Shown here one piece after another: positions 17,724 through 25,794 of a stretch of 64,000 bases of DNA. The DNA comes from CAYOHY01 sp964403885 (GTDB lineage Bacteria; Actinomycetota; Coriobacteriia; Anaerosomatales; PHET01): assembly GCA_964403885.1 (NCBI GenBank), contig CAYOHY010000001.1, positions 48,847 through 112,846 of the forward strand. The letters are read 5' to 3'. Numbering within the stretch: position 1 is the first letter of the stretch; every line of letters begins with the position of its first letter. The position numbers and the translations under genes were made by a program. The notes beneath the pieces were generated by a model. It saw only the letters and a program-made list of their open reading frames with translations. It did not search any database and had not been told where the DNA came from.

Positions 17724-18389
17724 ATGCGTGAGCAGTTCACCCAGGAACTAGCGGCACTCCATGCCGAGGTCGTCGATATCGTCGCGGCCGTGACCGGCCA
17801 GACGCGTTCGGCCGTCACGTCGCTGATCGCCGGCGACATCGACCTGGCCGAGAAGGTCATCGCCGGAGACGACGACATCGACGCGCGCTGCGTGGCCATC
17901 GAGGAGCGCGTGCTCGAGACCATCGCCACCCAGTTCCCGGTCGCGCGCGACCTGCGACTACTCCAGTCGCTCGTCTTCATCGCGATGCACCTCGAGCGCA
18001 TGGCCGACCTTGCGGTCAACATCGCCAAGGCGACCCGCCGCACGGCCGGGCGCAAGGGCCCGCAGACCCTCTACGACCTCATCCAGGCGCAGGGCAACCT
18101 CGTCTACCGCGTGCTCGACGCGACGCGCGAGGCGCTTGAGAAGCGCGATCTCGAGCTCGCCCGCAAGCTGCCTGAGCTCGACGAGCCCATCGACCACCTC
18201 TACAAGCAGTTCTTCCGCGAGCTTGCGCGACTGCAGGAAGAGGAGGAGATCGAGTGGGCGAGCTCTATGGTGCTTGCGAGCCGCTACCTCGAGCGTATCG
18301 CCGATAACGGCGTCGACATCGGTGAGCGCATCGCCTACCTGATCACCGGCGAGCGCGACTGGGCGGGCGACTCCTACAAGGGGGCCTAG
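17724..18389 (+). CDS. phoU: Phosphate signalling/transport regulator PhoU
   Basis: 221 aa, almost entirely helical, with two PhoU repeats. The metal-binding acidic motif E/D-x-x-x-D in each repeat is recognisable (HLERMADLAVNIA and YLERIADNGVDIG). PhoU links the Pst transporter to the PhoR kinase and down-regulates uptake under phosphate excess. ATG with GAGGAG six bases upstream. No phoR/phoB pair is in the window. It sits 113 bases after pstB, then yggS follows within 2 bases, so yggS is probably co-transcribed with it. Confidence 0.95.
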   Translation: MREQFTQELAALHAEVVDIVAAVTGQTRSAVTSLIAGDIDLAEKVIAGDDDIDARCVAIEERVLETIATQFPVARDLRLLQSLVFIAMHLERMADLAVNIAKATRRTAGRKGPQTLYDLIQAQGNLVYRVLDATREALEKRDLELARKLPELDEPIDHLYKQFFRELARLQEEEEIEWASSMVLASRYLERIADNGVDIGERIAYLITGERDWAGDSYKGA

Positions 18390-18391
18390 CG

Positions 18392-19069
18392 ATGACCTCT
18401 GTCGCTGCCCGCTTCCAGGCGGTTCGGCGGCATGTCTGTGACGCTGCTGACCTCGTCGGCCGCGACCCTGCGGACGTCACGATCGTCGCGGTCACCAAGA
18501 CCGTCGGCATCGACGACGTCCGAGCGGCGATCGCGGCCGGCATGCGCGACTTCGGCGAGAACCGTGTCCAGGAGTTCCTCGGCAAGTATGGTCTGTTTCC
18601 CGAGGAGCACTGGCACTTCATCGGCAGCCTTCAGACCAACAAGGTCAAAGACGTCGTGGGGCGTGCGGCGCTCATCCACAGCGTCGACTCCGTGAGGTTG
18701 CTCGAGGAGATCGACCGCCGTGCGGTGCGCGCGGGCGTGGTGCAGCCCATCTTGCTGCAGGTCAACGTGAGCGGCGAGGAGTCCAAGCACGGCTTCGAGC
18801 CCGATGACGTCCGTGACGTGCTTGTCGGGGCGTCCGGGTGCGAGGGTGTGCTGGTCAAGGGGCTCATGACGATGGCGCCGTACGGGCGCCCCGAGGAGGC
18901 GCGTCCCGTCTTCTCCGAGCTTCGTGACCTGCGCGACTCCCTGCGGGAGATGGCGCTCGATAGTGTAGAGTTAGACGAACTGTCTATGGGTATGACGAAC
19001 GACTATCGCGTGGCCGTCGAGGAGGGGGCGACCATCGTCCGAGTGGGCCGCGCGATCTTCGGTCGATAG
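18392..19069 (+). CDS. yggS: PLP-binding homeostasis protein YggS/YlmE
   Basis: 225 aa alanine-racemase-fold protein holding PLP without known catalysis. The PLP lysine is in AVTKT (~Lys36). Family segments: FGENRVQE, WHFIGSLQTNK, LLQVNVSGEESKHG and LSMGMTNDY near the C-terminus. The ylmE position between pgeF and sepF is conserved in Gram-positives, but here the pst-phoU genes lie between pgeF and this gene. Confidence 0.95.
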   Translation: MTSVAARFQAVRRHVCDAADLVGRDPADVTIVAVTKTVGIDDVRAAIAAGMRDFGENRVQEFLGKYGLFPEEHWHFIGSLQTNKVKDVVGRAALIHSVDSVRLLEEIDRRAVRAGVVQPILLQVNVSGEESKHGFEPDDVRDVLVGASGCEGVLVKGLMTMAPYGRPEEARPVFSELRDLRDSLREMALDSVELDELSMGMTNDYRVAVEEGATIVRVGRAIFGR

Positions 19070-19089
19070 GTACGACGAGGGAGACTCCC

Positions 19090-19665
19090 GTGAGCTTGTG
19101 GCATCGGTTGAAGGTCCGTCTCGGTCTCGAGGACGAGTGGGACGACGATGAGTACTACGACGACGACGAATACGTCGCCGAGGAGCCTGAGGGCTATGAG
19201 GACGACTATGCGCCTGCGCGCAGCACGTCGTCGCACGGTTCGCCGTACGGGTCGGGTGCTCACCCCGGCGCCGTCAAGCGCGTCGATCGTGGTCCTGATC
19301 TCGACCGTGCACGCATGAGCTCCCCGCAGGCCAGTGGGCTCAGGAGCGTGCCCACCGGCGCCGCGTCGGTGACCTCCGTGTCGCCCCAGGTGAAGATGCA
19401 CATCGTCGAGCCCAAGAGCTATGCCGAAGCGCAGAACATCGCCGACAAGTTCAAGCAGGGCACGCCGGTCATCCTCAACATGAGCCTCACCCAGCCCGAT
19501 CTGGCCAAGCGCCTGCTCGACTTCGCCTCCGGTCTCACGTACGGCCTGGACGGCGGATTGCAGAAGGTCTCGGACAAGGTCTTCATGCTGACCCCGCACA
19601 ACGTCGAGGTCTCGGACGCCGAGCGTCGCCGTCTGCAGGGCACCGGCATGTTCACGGGCGAGTAG
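19090..19665 (+). CDS. sepF: Cell-division protein SepF
   Basis: 191 aa. N-terminal amphipathic start MSLWHRLKVRLGLEDEW (membrane-binding helix), a very acidic D/E/Y linker (~16-45), then the SepF core with MHIVEPKSYAEAQNIAD and FASGLTYGLDGGLQKV. SepF anchors FtsZ to the membrane and is the usual partner in actinobacteria that lack FtsA, as here. GTG start with GAGGGAGA upstream. Confidence 0.95.
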   Translation: MSLWHRLKVRLGLEDEWDDDEYYDDDEYVAEEPEGYEDDYAPARSTSSHGSPYGSGAHPGAVKRVDRGPDLDRARMSSPQASGLRSVPTGAASVTSVSPQVKMHIVEPKSYAEAQNIADKFKQGTPVILNMSLTQPDLAKRLLDFASGLTYGLDGGLQKVSDKVFMLTPHNVEVSDAERRRLQGTGMFTGE

Positions 19666-19692
19666 TGGCCGTCCCGTCGAAGGGCTCGACAC

Positions 19693-20514
19693 GTGACTGA
19701 CACCTTCACCTACAACGGCCGTCTCGCCATGATCGGCGGGGGCAAGATGGGCGAGGCGATCATCGGGGGCCTTGTGTCCTCCGGTGCCATCGCCGCCGAG
19801 CACATCACGGTCGCTGACCCCAGCGAGGCGCGTCGTACGATACTTGCCGAGACCTACGGTGTGACGGCGGTGGAGTCCGGAAGCGAGGCCGCTTTTGGTG
19901 CCGACGTCGTCGTGCTGGCGGTCAAGCCTCAGGTCATCGACTCGGTGGTCGCATCACTCGCCTCGAGTCTGCGCGGTTCGCTGGTCGTCTCGATCGCCGC
20001 GGGCATCTCGTGTGCGAGGCTCGAGTCCGAGCTTGCGGCCGGAACCCCGGTCGTGCGCGTCATGCCCAACACGCCTGCGCTCGTGGGAGCCGGTATGGCG
20101 CTCGTCAGCGGTGGCAGTGAGGCGACCGGTGAGCACGTCGAGCTCGTGCGCAGCATCTTCGCCGCCGTGGGCGAAGCGGTCGTGATCGACGAGAAGCTCC
20201 AAGACGCGGGCACTGCGGTGTCGGGCTCCGGCCCGGCGTACTTCGCGCTCGTGGTCGACGCCCTTGCCCGTGCGGGTGTCGCGCAGGGGTTGCCGCGCGA
20301 CGTCGCGCAGGCGCTCGCCGTGCAGACGATGTTCGGTACCGCGCGCATGCTCTCTGAGACGGGCATGCACCCCGAGGCGCTCGTCGACGGGGTCTCGAGC
20401 CCGGGCGGCACCACGATCGCCGCGATCAACGTGCTCGAGTCCGCCGCGGTTCGGGCCGCGTTCGCCGACGCGGTGGCCGCCAACGTCAAGCGCGCGAAGG
20501 AGCTGGGGTCGTGA
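19693..20514 (+). CDS. proC: Pyrroline-5-carboxylate reductase
   Basis: 273 aa. The NADP-binding motif MIGGGKMGEAI (~13-23) is followed by VLAVKPQ, VVRVMPNTPALVG, the catalytic-domain segment GSGPAYF, and SPGGTTIAAI, the C-terminal proC signature. Catalyses the last step of proline synthesis. proC lies between sepF and yggT in several actinobacteria and firmicutes; the reason for this link is unknown. GTG start; 3' end overlaps yggT by 4 bases. Confidence 0.95.
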   Translation: MTDTFTYNGRLAMIGGGKMGEAIIGGLVSSGAIAAEHITVADPSEARRTILAETYGVTAVESGSEAAFGADVVVLAVKPQVIDSVVASLASSLRGSLVVSIAAGISCARLESELAAGTPVVRVMPNTPALVGAGMALVSGGSEATGEHVELVRSIFAAVGEAVVIDEKLQDAGTAVSGSGPAYFALVVDALARAGVAQGLPRDVAQALAVQTMFGTARMLSETGMHPEALVDGVSSPGGTTIAAINVLESAAVRAAFADAVAANVKRAKELGS

Positions 20515-20771
20515 CCCCGATGGTGATCGTCTTTCGAGTGATCACGTTCTATGAGTGGCTGATCATCGGCTACGTGCTCATGTCGTGGTTCCCGCTGTCG
20601 GGTGTGTTCGAGGACATCCACCGGGTGCTGGCATCGCTCGTCGAGCCCTATCTTGGGTTGTTCCGACGCTTCATCCCGCCCATCGGTATGATGGACATAT
20701 CGCCGATCATCGCGATTCTTGTCCTGCAGGTGTTCATGCAGTTCCTCGCCAGGTTCGCTGGCGGTCTGTGA
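20511..20771 (+). CDS. yggT: YggT/YlmG-family membrane protein
   Basis: 86 aa with two hydrophobic helices and the YggT pattern YVLMSWFPLSG ... VEPYLGLFRRFIPPIGMMDISPI. Linked with cell division and envelope integrity in other bacteria (known for plastid and Gram-positive relatives); biochemical role unknown. GTGA overlap with proC; divIVA follows 28 bases later. Confidence 0.93.
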   Translation: MTPMVIVFRVITFYEWLIIGYVLMSWFPLSGVFEDIHRVLASLVEPYLGLFRRFIPPIGMMDISPIIAILVLQVFMQFLARFAGGL

Positions 20772-20799
20772 TAGGTACGCGAGAGAAGGACACGCCAAG

Positions 20800-21591
20800 A
20801 TGAAGCTCACCCCGCTCGATATCCACCACAAGGAGTTCCGCCACTCGCTTCGCGGATACGCCGAGGAGGAGGTCGATCAGTTCCTCGATGAGGTCGCCGA
20901 CGAGTTCGAGCGGCTCTTCAAGGAGAACATCGACATGAACGAGCGGCTCGACGCCGTCAACGCGCGGTTGCGCGAGTTCGAGCTCAAGGAATCCGCGGTC
21001 AACAACGCGATCATCGCCGCGCAGACCGCCGGCGAGGACATGAAGAACAAGGCGCGCGCCGAGGCCGACGCGACGCTGCGCGAGGCCGAGATCAAGGCCA
21101 AGGAGATCATCCACAACGCGCTGTCCAAGAAGCAGCAGGTCGCCGCTGAGCTCGTCCGCATCAAGGCCGCCGAGGAGGACTTCCGCGCCCGCTTCCGCGC
21201 GCTGCTCGAGGACCGTCTCCGTGCGGTGACCGAGGTCGCCCTTCCCGACGACGTGACGGTGCTTCTCGGTGAGACCGATGAGGGCATGGTCGCCGACGTC
21301 GAGGTCAAGGCCCCTGCGCCTACGCCTCAGCCGGTCCCCGTACAGGCGCCCGTGGCCGCTCCGGAGCCCGCGGTTCCCGCGGTGCAGATGCCCACTCAGG
21401 CGATGCCGCCGGTCCAGCCGGTCGCACAGGCGCCCGCCGGGCAGGTCGTCTCGGCCGTCGCGCTGGGGGAGACCGGAACGCCGGAGATCCCGGAAGACAT
21501 CCAGTTCGTCGACCCGTCCGAGTTCGCGCTTCCCAGCTTCGACGTGCTCGGCGAGCGTGAGGACGACCTCGACATCGAGGAGATCGACTAG
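20800..21591 (+). CDS. divIVA: DivIVA-domain polar/septal scaffold protein
   Basis: 263 aa. N-terminal DivIVA lipid-binding motif (MKLTPLDIHHKEFRHSLRGY, then VDQFLDEV), a long coiled coil (~25-165), then a P/A/Q-rich linker and an acidic C-terminal peptide (EREDDLDIEEID). In actinobacteria such proteins (Wag31) organise polar growth. The ATG at 20800 gives the exact family N-terminus. Last gene of the division block except for yggU. Confidence 0.95.
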   Translation: MKLTPLDIHHKEFRHSLRGYAEEEVDQFLDEVADEFERLFKENIDMNERLDAVNARLREFELKESAVNNAIIAAQTAGEDMKNKARAEADATLREAEIKAKEIIHNALSKKQQVAAELVRIKAAEEDFRARFRALLEDRLRAVTEVALPDDVTVLLGETDEGMVADVEVKAPAPTPQPVPVQAPVAAPEPAVPAVQMPTQAMPPVQPVAQAPAGQVVSAVALGETGTPEIPEDIQFVDPSEFALPSFDVLGEREDDLDIEEID

Positions 21592-21594
21592 TCG

Positions 21595-21873
21595 GTGGCG
21601 CGGCTTGCGGTGCATGTCACGCCCCGGTCGGGCCGTGACGAGATCGTGGGATGGCGCGGTGGTGAGCTGCAGGTCCGAGTGACCACCGCCCCCGAAGACG
21701 GCAAGGCCAACGCCGCCGTCTGCAAGGTGGTCGCGGGCGCCGTGGGGGTGCCCAAGACCGCAGTGAGCGTGATGAGGGGAGCGACCGCTCGGCACAAGGT
21801 GCTCGAGGTGGTCGGCGTCACGGATGAGGAGTTGCGCGACGCGTTGGGGGAGCCCGACGCGTCGCTGTTCTAG
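21595..21873 (+). CDS. yggU: DUF167/YggU-family protein
   Basis: 92 aa. Typical YggU sequence with VHVTPRSGRDEIVG, the core VTTAPEDGKANAAVCKVVA, and GATARHKVLEV. The family is widespread and structurally known but has no assigned function; it commonly follows the yggS-yggT genes. GTG start three bases after the divIVA stop, read from a GAGGAG in the end of divIVA. Confidence 0.93.
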   Translation: MARLAVHVTPRSGRDEIVGWRGGELQVRVTTAPEDGKANAAVCKVVAGAVGVPKTAVSVMRGATARHKVLEVVGVTDEELRDALGEPDASLF

Positions 21874-21911
21874 GGGGAAGGCCTTGCAGGCCATGCGAGA
21901 TCGGGGGACTC

Positions 21912-22160
21912 GTGAGTCACGAGAAGATCAAGGTGTTGGTGGAGACCGCCGAGCGTACCTTCAGAGGGTACGTTCACAAGCCCGTCATGGATGACCGGTA
22001 TCGGCTCTCTGACCACCTCAACCAGTACGACAAGAACTTCCTGTGCTTGAGTGACGTGCAGATCAACGAGCGCGGTCAGCAGTACCGTGCCGGCGACAAG
22101 ACGGACTTCATCGCGATCTCGGTGAGTGCTATCACCTTCGTGACGCCTCTTCCGGACTGA
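21912..22160 (+). CDS. Small uncharacterised protein, conserved-looking
   Basis: 82 aa, soluble, predicted mostly beta. The pattern G-Y-V-H...R-L-S-D-H-L-N...FLCLSDVQI reminds me of the small DUF6812-type family, but I assign this from memory only. GTG start preceded by GGGGG. It ends 19 bases before the promoter of the ileS leader and is probably the last gene of the divIVA transcript. Function unknown. Confidence 0.65.
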   Translation: MSHEKIKVLVETAERTFRGYVHKPVMDDRYRLSDHLNQYDKNFLCLSDVQINERGQQYRAGDKTDFIAISVSAITFVTPLPD

Positions 22161-22178
22161 GCGCGCATCCGCGCCCGT

Positions 22179-22208
22179 TTGACCGCCGCCCCGCTTGCGC
22201 GCTACCAT
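22179..22208 (+). promoter_or_regulatory. Promoter of the ileS T-box leader
   Basis: TTGACC (22179-22184), 18-base spacer, TACCAT (22203-22208). Start of transcription near 22215, just before the first conserved T-box elements. Confidence 0.75.
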
Positions 22209-22214
22209 CGCCAC

Positions 22215-22522
22215 CGCACGCGGGCGTGAGGCGTGCGCGGCGAAGACGGGGACGAGTAGACCGGTCACGGCCCATCAGCGAGCGGGGACAGTGAGAGCCC
22301 GCGGGAAGCGTTCCGAGTTCGAAGATCACCCCTGAGCCCCGGACCGAACGGTCGCGTGTCGACCAGGTAGGCTCCGGCGGGTGCTCCCGTTACAGGGCGG
22401 CCGAGTGGCGTGCGGGCACGAGCGTGGTGCCGGCGCAAGCTGGGTGGTACCGCGGAGCGTGCTGCTTGTGAGAGCGCACTTCGTCCCAGTGGGTAGGGAT
22501 GAAGGGCGCTCTTTGTCGTTTT
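22215..22522 (+). ncRNA. T-box riboswitch leader of ileS (Ile specifier, transcriptional)
   Basis: Conserved stem I pieces: GAAGACGGGGACGAGTAG (22242-22259), the distal segment around 22273-22303 with AGCGAGC and GTGAGAGC, and the specifier region with GAAGATCACC, giving ATC (22325-22327) = isoleucine. The T-box is at 22440-22457: CTGGG, bulge TGGTACC, GCGGAG. The 3' antiterminator side is CTTCGT-CCCAG (22479-22489), which pairs with both flanks (two G-U). The bulge UGGU matches discriminator A of tRNA-Ile. Uncharged tRNA-Ile should stabilise the antiterminator and switch ileS on. Confidence 0.95.
22471..22522 (+). terminator. Terminator arm of the ileS T-box
   Basis: AGAGCGC-a-CTTCGTCCC pairs with GGGATGAAG-g-GCGCTCT (one G-U), loop 22488-22495, followed by TTGTCGTTTT. 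The upstream arm shares CTTCGTCCC with the antiterminator, so the two folds exclude each other. Confidence 0.9.
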
Positions 22523-22558
22523 CAAGCGTCGTAGTGACCGATGAGAGGTTGGAAGACC

Positions 22559-25321
22559 GTGGCCGACTACAAGAACTCGATGAACCTTCCGCAGACCGAG
22601 TTCCCCATGCGCGCGAACCTTGCGCAGCGTGAGCCGGGCTGGCTTGCGAAGTGGGACGAGCTCGACATCTACCGCCGTTCGCTCGAGGTGCGCGAGGGCG
22701 GCCCCACGTTCATCCTTCACGATGGCCCCCCGTACGCCAACGGGCACATCCACATGGGCACCGCATACAACAAGGTGCTCAAAGACCTCATCGTCAAGTA
22801 CAAGTCCATGCGCGGCTACGTCGCGCCGTACGTTCCCGGTTGGGACTGCCACGGTCAGCCCATCGAGCATCAGGTCGAGAAGAACCTGGGCCCCGAGAAG
22901 ATGAAGACCATCTCGCAGGCGCACCTGCGCGCGGACTGCCGAAAGTACGCCCTCAAGTTCGTCGACGTGCAGCGCGAGGAGTTCAAGCGCTTGGGCGTGC
23001 GCGGCGACTGGGACGATCCCTACCTCACCCTCAAGCCCGAGTACGAGGCCGGCAACGTACGCATCTTCAAGAAGATGTATCTCGACGGGTCGATCCACAA
23101 GGGCGCCAAGCCCATCCACTGGTGCATCCGGTGCCACACGGCGCTCGCCGAGGCCGAGATCGAGTACTCCGACGAGACGAGCAACTCCATCTACGTGGCG
23201 TTCCGCTTCACGCAGGCGACCCCGTGGGATGCCGAGGGTGACGTCTCGGTGCTCATCTGGACCACCACGCCGTGGACGCTGCCGGCAAACGTCGCGGTCA
23301 CGCTCGCTGAGGACGCCGACTACGTGGGCGTCAAGCTCACCGACGGCCGCGTGCTCGTGATGGCCGAGGAGCTCGTCGAGACCGTCGCCGAGGTGGCGGG
23401 CTGGCAGGGCCACGAGGTCGTGGGTCCGCGCGTCAAGGGCGCCGAGCTCTCCGGCCTCACCTACGCACAGCCCATCCACGACGGCGTCGAGGGCGTCATC
23501 ATCACCGGCAGTCACGTCGAGCTCTCCACCGGTACCGGCGCGGTACACACGGCGCCCGGTCACGGCGAGGAGGACTACCTCGTGGGCCGCAAGTTCGGCC
23601 TGCCCATGCCCATGCCCGTGCTCGACGACGGCACGTTCGACGCAGGCGGCGGCCCCTTCGCGGGGCTGAGCGTGCGCGAGGCCAATCCGGTCATCATCGA
23701 GTGGCTCGGCGAGCGCGGCACCCTGATCGCCGCGACCAAGATCAGCCACAGCTACCCGCACTGCTGGCGCTGCAAGCAGCCGGTCATCTTCCGTGCGACG
23801 GAGCAGTGGTTCGTGTCCATGGAGAAGACCGGCCTGCGCGACAACGCCATGAAGGCCATCGGCGAGGTCAAGTGGGTGCCCGGGTGGAGCGTGAACCGCA
23901 TCTCGGCGATGGTGGGTGACCGTCCCGACTGGTGCATCAGCCGCCAGCGCGCGTGGGGCGTGCCGATCCCCACCTTCACCTGCGTGAAGTGCGGCGAGAC
24001 GGTCGCCACCGAGGAGACCTTCGACGCGGTCATCGCCCTGTTCGAGACCGAGGGTGCTGATGCGTGGTTCACCAAGGCGCCCAGCGAGTACCTCCCGCAG
24101 GGCACCGCGTGCGGCCGCTGTGGCGGGACCGAGCTCAAGCCCGAGGACGACATCGTGGATGTGTGGTGGGAGTCCGGTGTGAGCCACACGAGCGTTCTGG
24201 AGGCCCGTGACGACCTGCGCAGGCCCGCCGACCTCTACCTTGAGGGAAGCGACCAGCACCGCGGCTGGTTCCAGTCTTCGCTGTTGACGAGCGTGGGCGC
24301 CTACGGCGTCGCGCCGTTCGACATGGTGCTCACCCACGGCTTCATCGTCGACGGTGACGGCCGCAAGATGTCCAAGTCGCTGGGCAACGTGATCTCGCCG
24401 CTCGACATCATCAAGAAGTCGGGTGCCGACATCATCCGCCTGTGGGTGGCCTCGGCTGACTACGGCCAAGACGTCAACGTCTCCGACGAGATCCTCGACC
24501 GTACGAGCGAGGCGTATCGCCGGATGCGCAACACCTTCCGCTTCCTGCTCTCGAACCTCTACGACTACGACGCGTCGGCCACGGTTCAGTGGGTCGACAT
24601 GCCCGAGCTCGACCGCTACGCCCTGGTGCACCTCGCAGACGTGCTCGAGCGCGTGACCAAGAACTACGACGAGTGGCGTTTCCACATGGTCTACCGCACG
24701 CTCTTCGACTACGTGGGAGAGCTCTCGGCGGTCTATCTCGACGTGCTCAAGGACCGTCTCTACGCCGACGCGGCCGATTCGGTCTCGCGCCGCAGCGCCC
24801 AGACCGTGCTGGCCACGATCCTTGGCGTGCTGGTGCGCGTGTTGGCGCCCATCCTCTCGTTCACCGCCGAGGAGGTCTGGGAGTTCATGCCCGAGGCGCT
24901 CCGCGACGCCGAGAGCGTGCATCTGAGCGACTGGCCGACCGTCGAGCTGCCCGCCGAGGACGCCGCTGCGCTGCGTGACGCGTTCGCCACGGTGCTTGCC
25001 GTGCGAGAGGTCGTCACCAAGTCGCTCGAGGACGCCCGTGCCGAGAAGGTCATCGGCAAGAGCCAGGAGGCGCGCGTCGTGGTGGGCGTGCCCGCTGCCG
25101 AGCTCGCGGTCCTTGAGGCCCGCACACCGGTCGCGCTCGCCGAGCTGTTCATCGTCTCGGAGGTCGAGCTGGTGCCTGCCGACGAGGTCTCGGTGACCGT
25201 CGAGCCTGCGCAGGGCGAGAAGTGCCCGCGTTGCTGGAACTACCGCACGATCGGCGTGGATGCGGCGCATCCTGAGGTGTGCGCACGCTGTGCCGATGCG
25301 CTCGCGAAGGCGGGCGAGTAG
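22559..25321 (+). CDS. ileS: Isoleucyl-tRNA synthetase
   Basis: About 920 aa class I synthetase. HIGH-type motif ANGHIHMG (~61-68), KMSKS in RKMSKSLGN (~603), WWESGVSH, and a C-terminal zinc finger CPRCWNYR...CARC (~889 on), which marks the bacterial type. Inserted CP1 editing domain present (TTTPWTLPANV). GTG 22559 has GAGAGG and GGAAG upstream; ATG 22541 is possible but has no ribosome-binding site. Expression is governed by the T-box leader immediately upstream. Confidence 0.97.
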   Translation: MADYKNSMNLPQTEFPMRANLAQREPGWLAKWDELDIYRRSLEVREGGPTFILHDGPPYANGHIHMGTAYNKVLKDLIVKYKSMRGYVAPYVPGWDCHGQPIEHQVEKNLGPEKMKTISQAHLRADCRKYALKFVDVQREEFKRLGVRGDWDDPYLTLKPEYEAGNVRIFKKMYLDGSIHKGAKPIHWCIRCHTALAEAEIEYSDETSNSIYVAFRFTQATPWDAEGDVSVLIWTTTPWTLPANVAVTLAEDADYVGVKLTDGRVLVMAEELVETVAEVAGWQGHEVVGPRVKGAELSGLTYAQPIHDGVEGVIITGSHVELSTGTGAVHTAPGHGEEDYLVGRKFGLPMPMPVLDDGTFDAGGGPFAGLSVREANPVIIEWLGERGTLIAATKISHSYPHCWRCKQPVIFRATEQWFVSMEKTGLRDNAMKAIGEVKWVPGWSVNRISAMVGDRPDWCISRQRAWGVPIPTFTCVKCGETVATEETFDAVIALFETEGADAWFTKAPSEYLPQGTACGRCGGTELKPEDDIVDVWWESGVSHTSVLEARDDLRRPADLYLEGSDQHRGWFQSSLLTSVGAYGVAPFDMVLTHGFIVDGDGRKMSKSLGNVISPLDIIKKSGADIIRLWVASADYGQDVNVSDEILDRTSEAYRRMRNTFRFLLSNLYDYDASATVQWVDMPELDRYALVHLADVLERVTKNYDEWRFHMVYRTLFDYVGELSAVYLDVLKDRLYADAADSVSRRSAQTVLATILGVLVRVLAPILSFTAEEVWEFMPEALRDAESVHLSDWPTVELPAEDAAALRDAFATVLAVREVVTKSLEDARAEKVIGKSQEARVVVGVPAAELAVLEARTPVALAELFIVSEVELVPADEVSVTVEPAQGEKCPRCWNYRTIGVDAAHPEVCARCADALAKAGE

Positions 25322-25343
25322 GCGCGGGAGACACCCTCGCCGG

Positions 25344-25352
25344 TGGTATAGT
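25344..25352 (+). promoter_or_regulatory. Extended -10 promoter candidate before the TraR-like gene
   Basis: TGGTATAGT fits TGn + TATAGT with no -35. Transcription would start near 25359, upstream of the hairpin at 25374-25396. Confidence 0.5.
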
Positions 25353-25373
25353 AGAAGTGTCAGGTTGAATCCT

Positions 25374-25398
25374 AGCGCCCGGCTCGCCCGGGCGCTTT
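25374..25398 (+). terminator. Hairpin between ileS and the TraR-like gene
   Basis: AGCGCCCGG (25374-25382) pairs perfectly with CCGGGCGCT (25388-25396), followed by TTTGATT. Probably the ileS terminator. The T-run is short, and the promoter at 25344 would place the hairpin in the next gene's leader. Confidence 0.65.
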
Positions 25399-25428
25399 GA
25401 TTACGCGTTTCGACGAAGGTGGTGCTCC

Positions 25429-25794
25429 ATGGATCCCAAGACGCTTGCGACGCTTCGCGCGCATCTCGAAGGTGATCTTGCGCGCCTGGAGGCTGAGGTC
25501 GCTGAGATCGAGGCCGACGAACGCGAGACTCTGTCTGAGGCCAGCGGCGAGAACAACTACCGCGACCACATGGCCGACCAAGGTTCGGCCACGTTCGAGC
25601 GCGAGCTCGACATGACGCTCGAGGAGAACGTCCGCGAACTCCTCGGCGATGTCCGGGCAGCGCTTCAGCGCATGGATGCCGGCACATACGGCACCTGCAC
25701 GAACTGTTCTGCCGAGATTCCCGCCGAGCGTCTTGAGGCGGTTCACACTGCGAGTCTGTGCATACGGTGCAAGGAAGAAGAAGAGACCCGTTAG
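25429..25794 (+). CDS. TraR/DksA-type C4 zinc-finger protein
   Basis: 121 aa: an N-terminal helical hairpin (coiled coil, ~1-75) and a C-terminal C4 finger, CTNC...CIRC (~86-110), within GTYGTCTNCSAEIPAERL. DksA/TraR relatives insert the coiled coil into the RNA-polymerase secondary channel; many Gram-positive and actinobacterial members of this short type are uncharacterised. An ATG start is well placed. The end overlaps the lspA frame by ~37 bases. Confidence 0.9.
   Translation: MDPKTLATLRAHLEGDLARLEAEVAEIEADERETLSEASGENNYRDHMADQGSATFERELDMTLEENVRELLGDVRAALQRMDAGTYGTCTNCSAEIPAERLEAVHTASLCIRCKEEEETR

Noticed and set aside
22265..25687. A very long open frame on the minus strand opposite ileS (~1140 codons)
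   Set aside because: It is antisense to a clearly conserved synthetase and its translation is low complexity (H/R/D/L/V-rich), as expected from high-GC codon bias.
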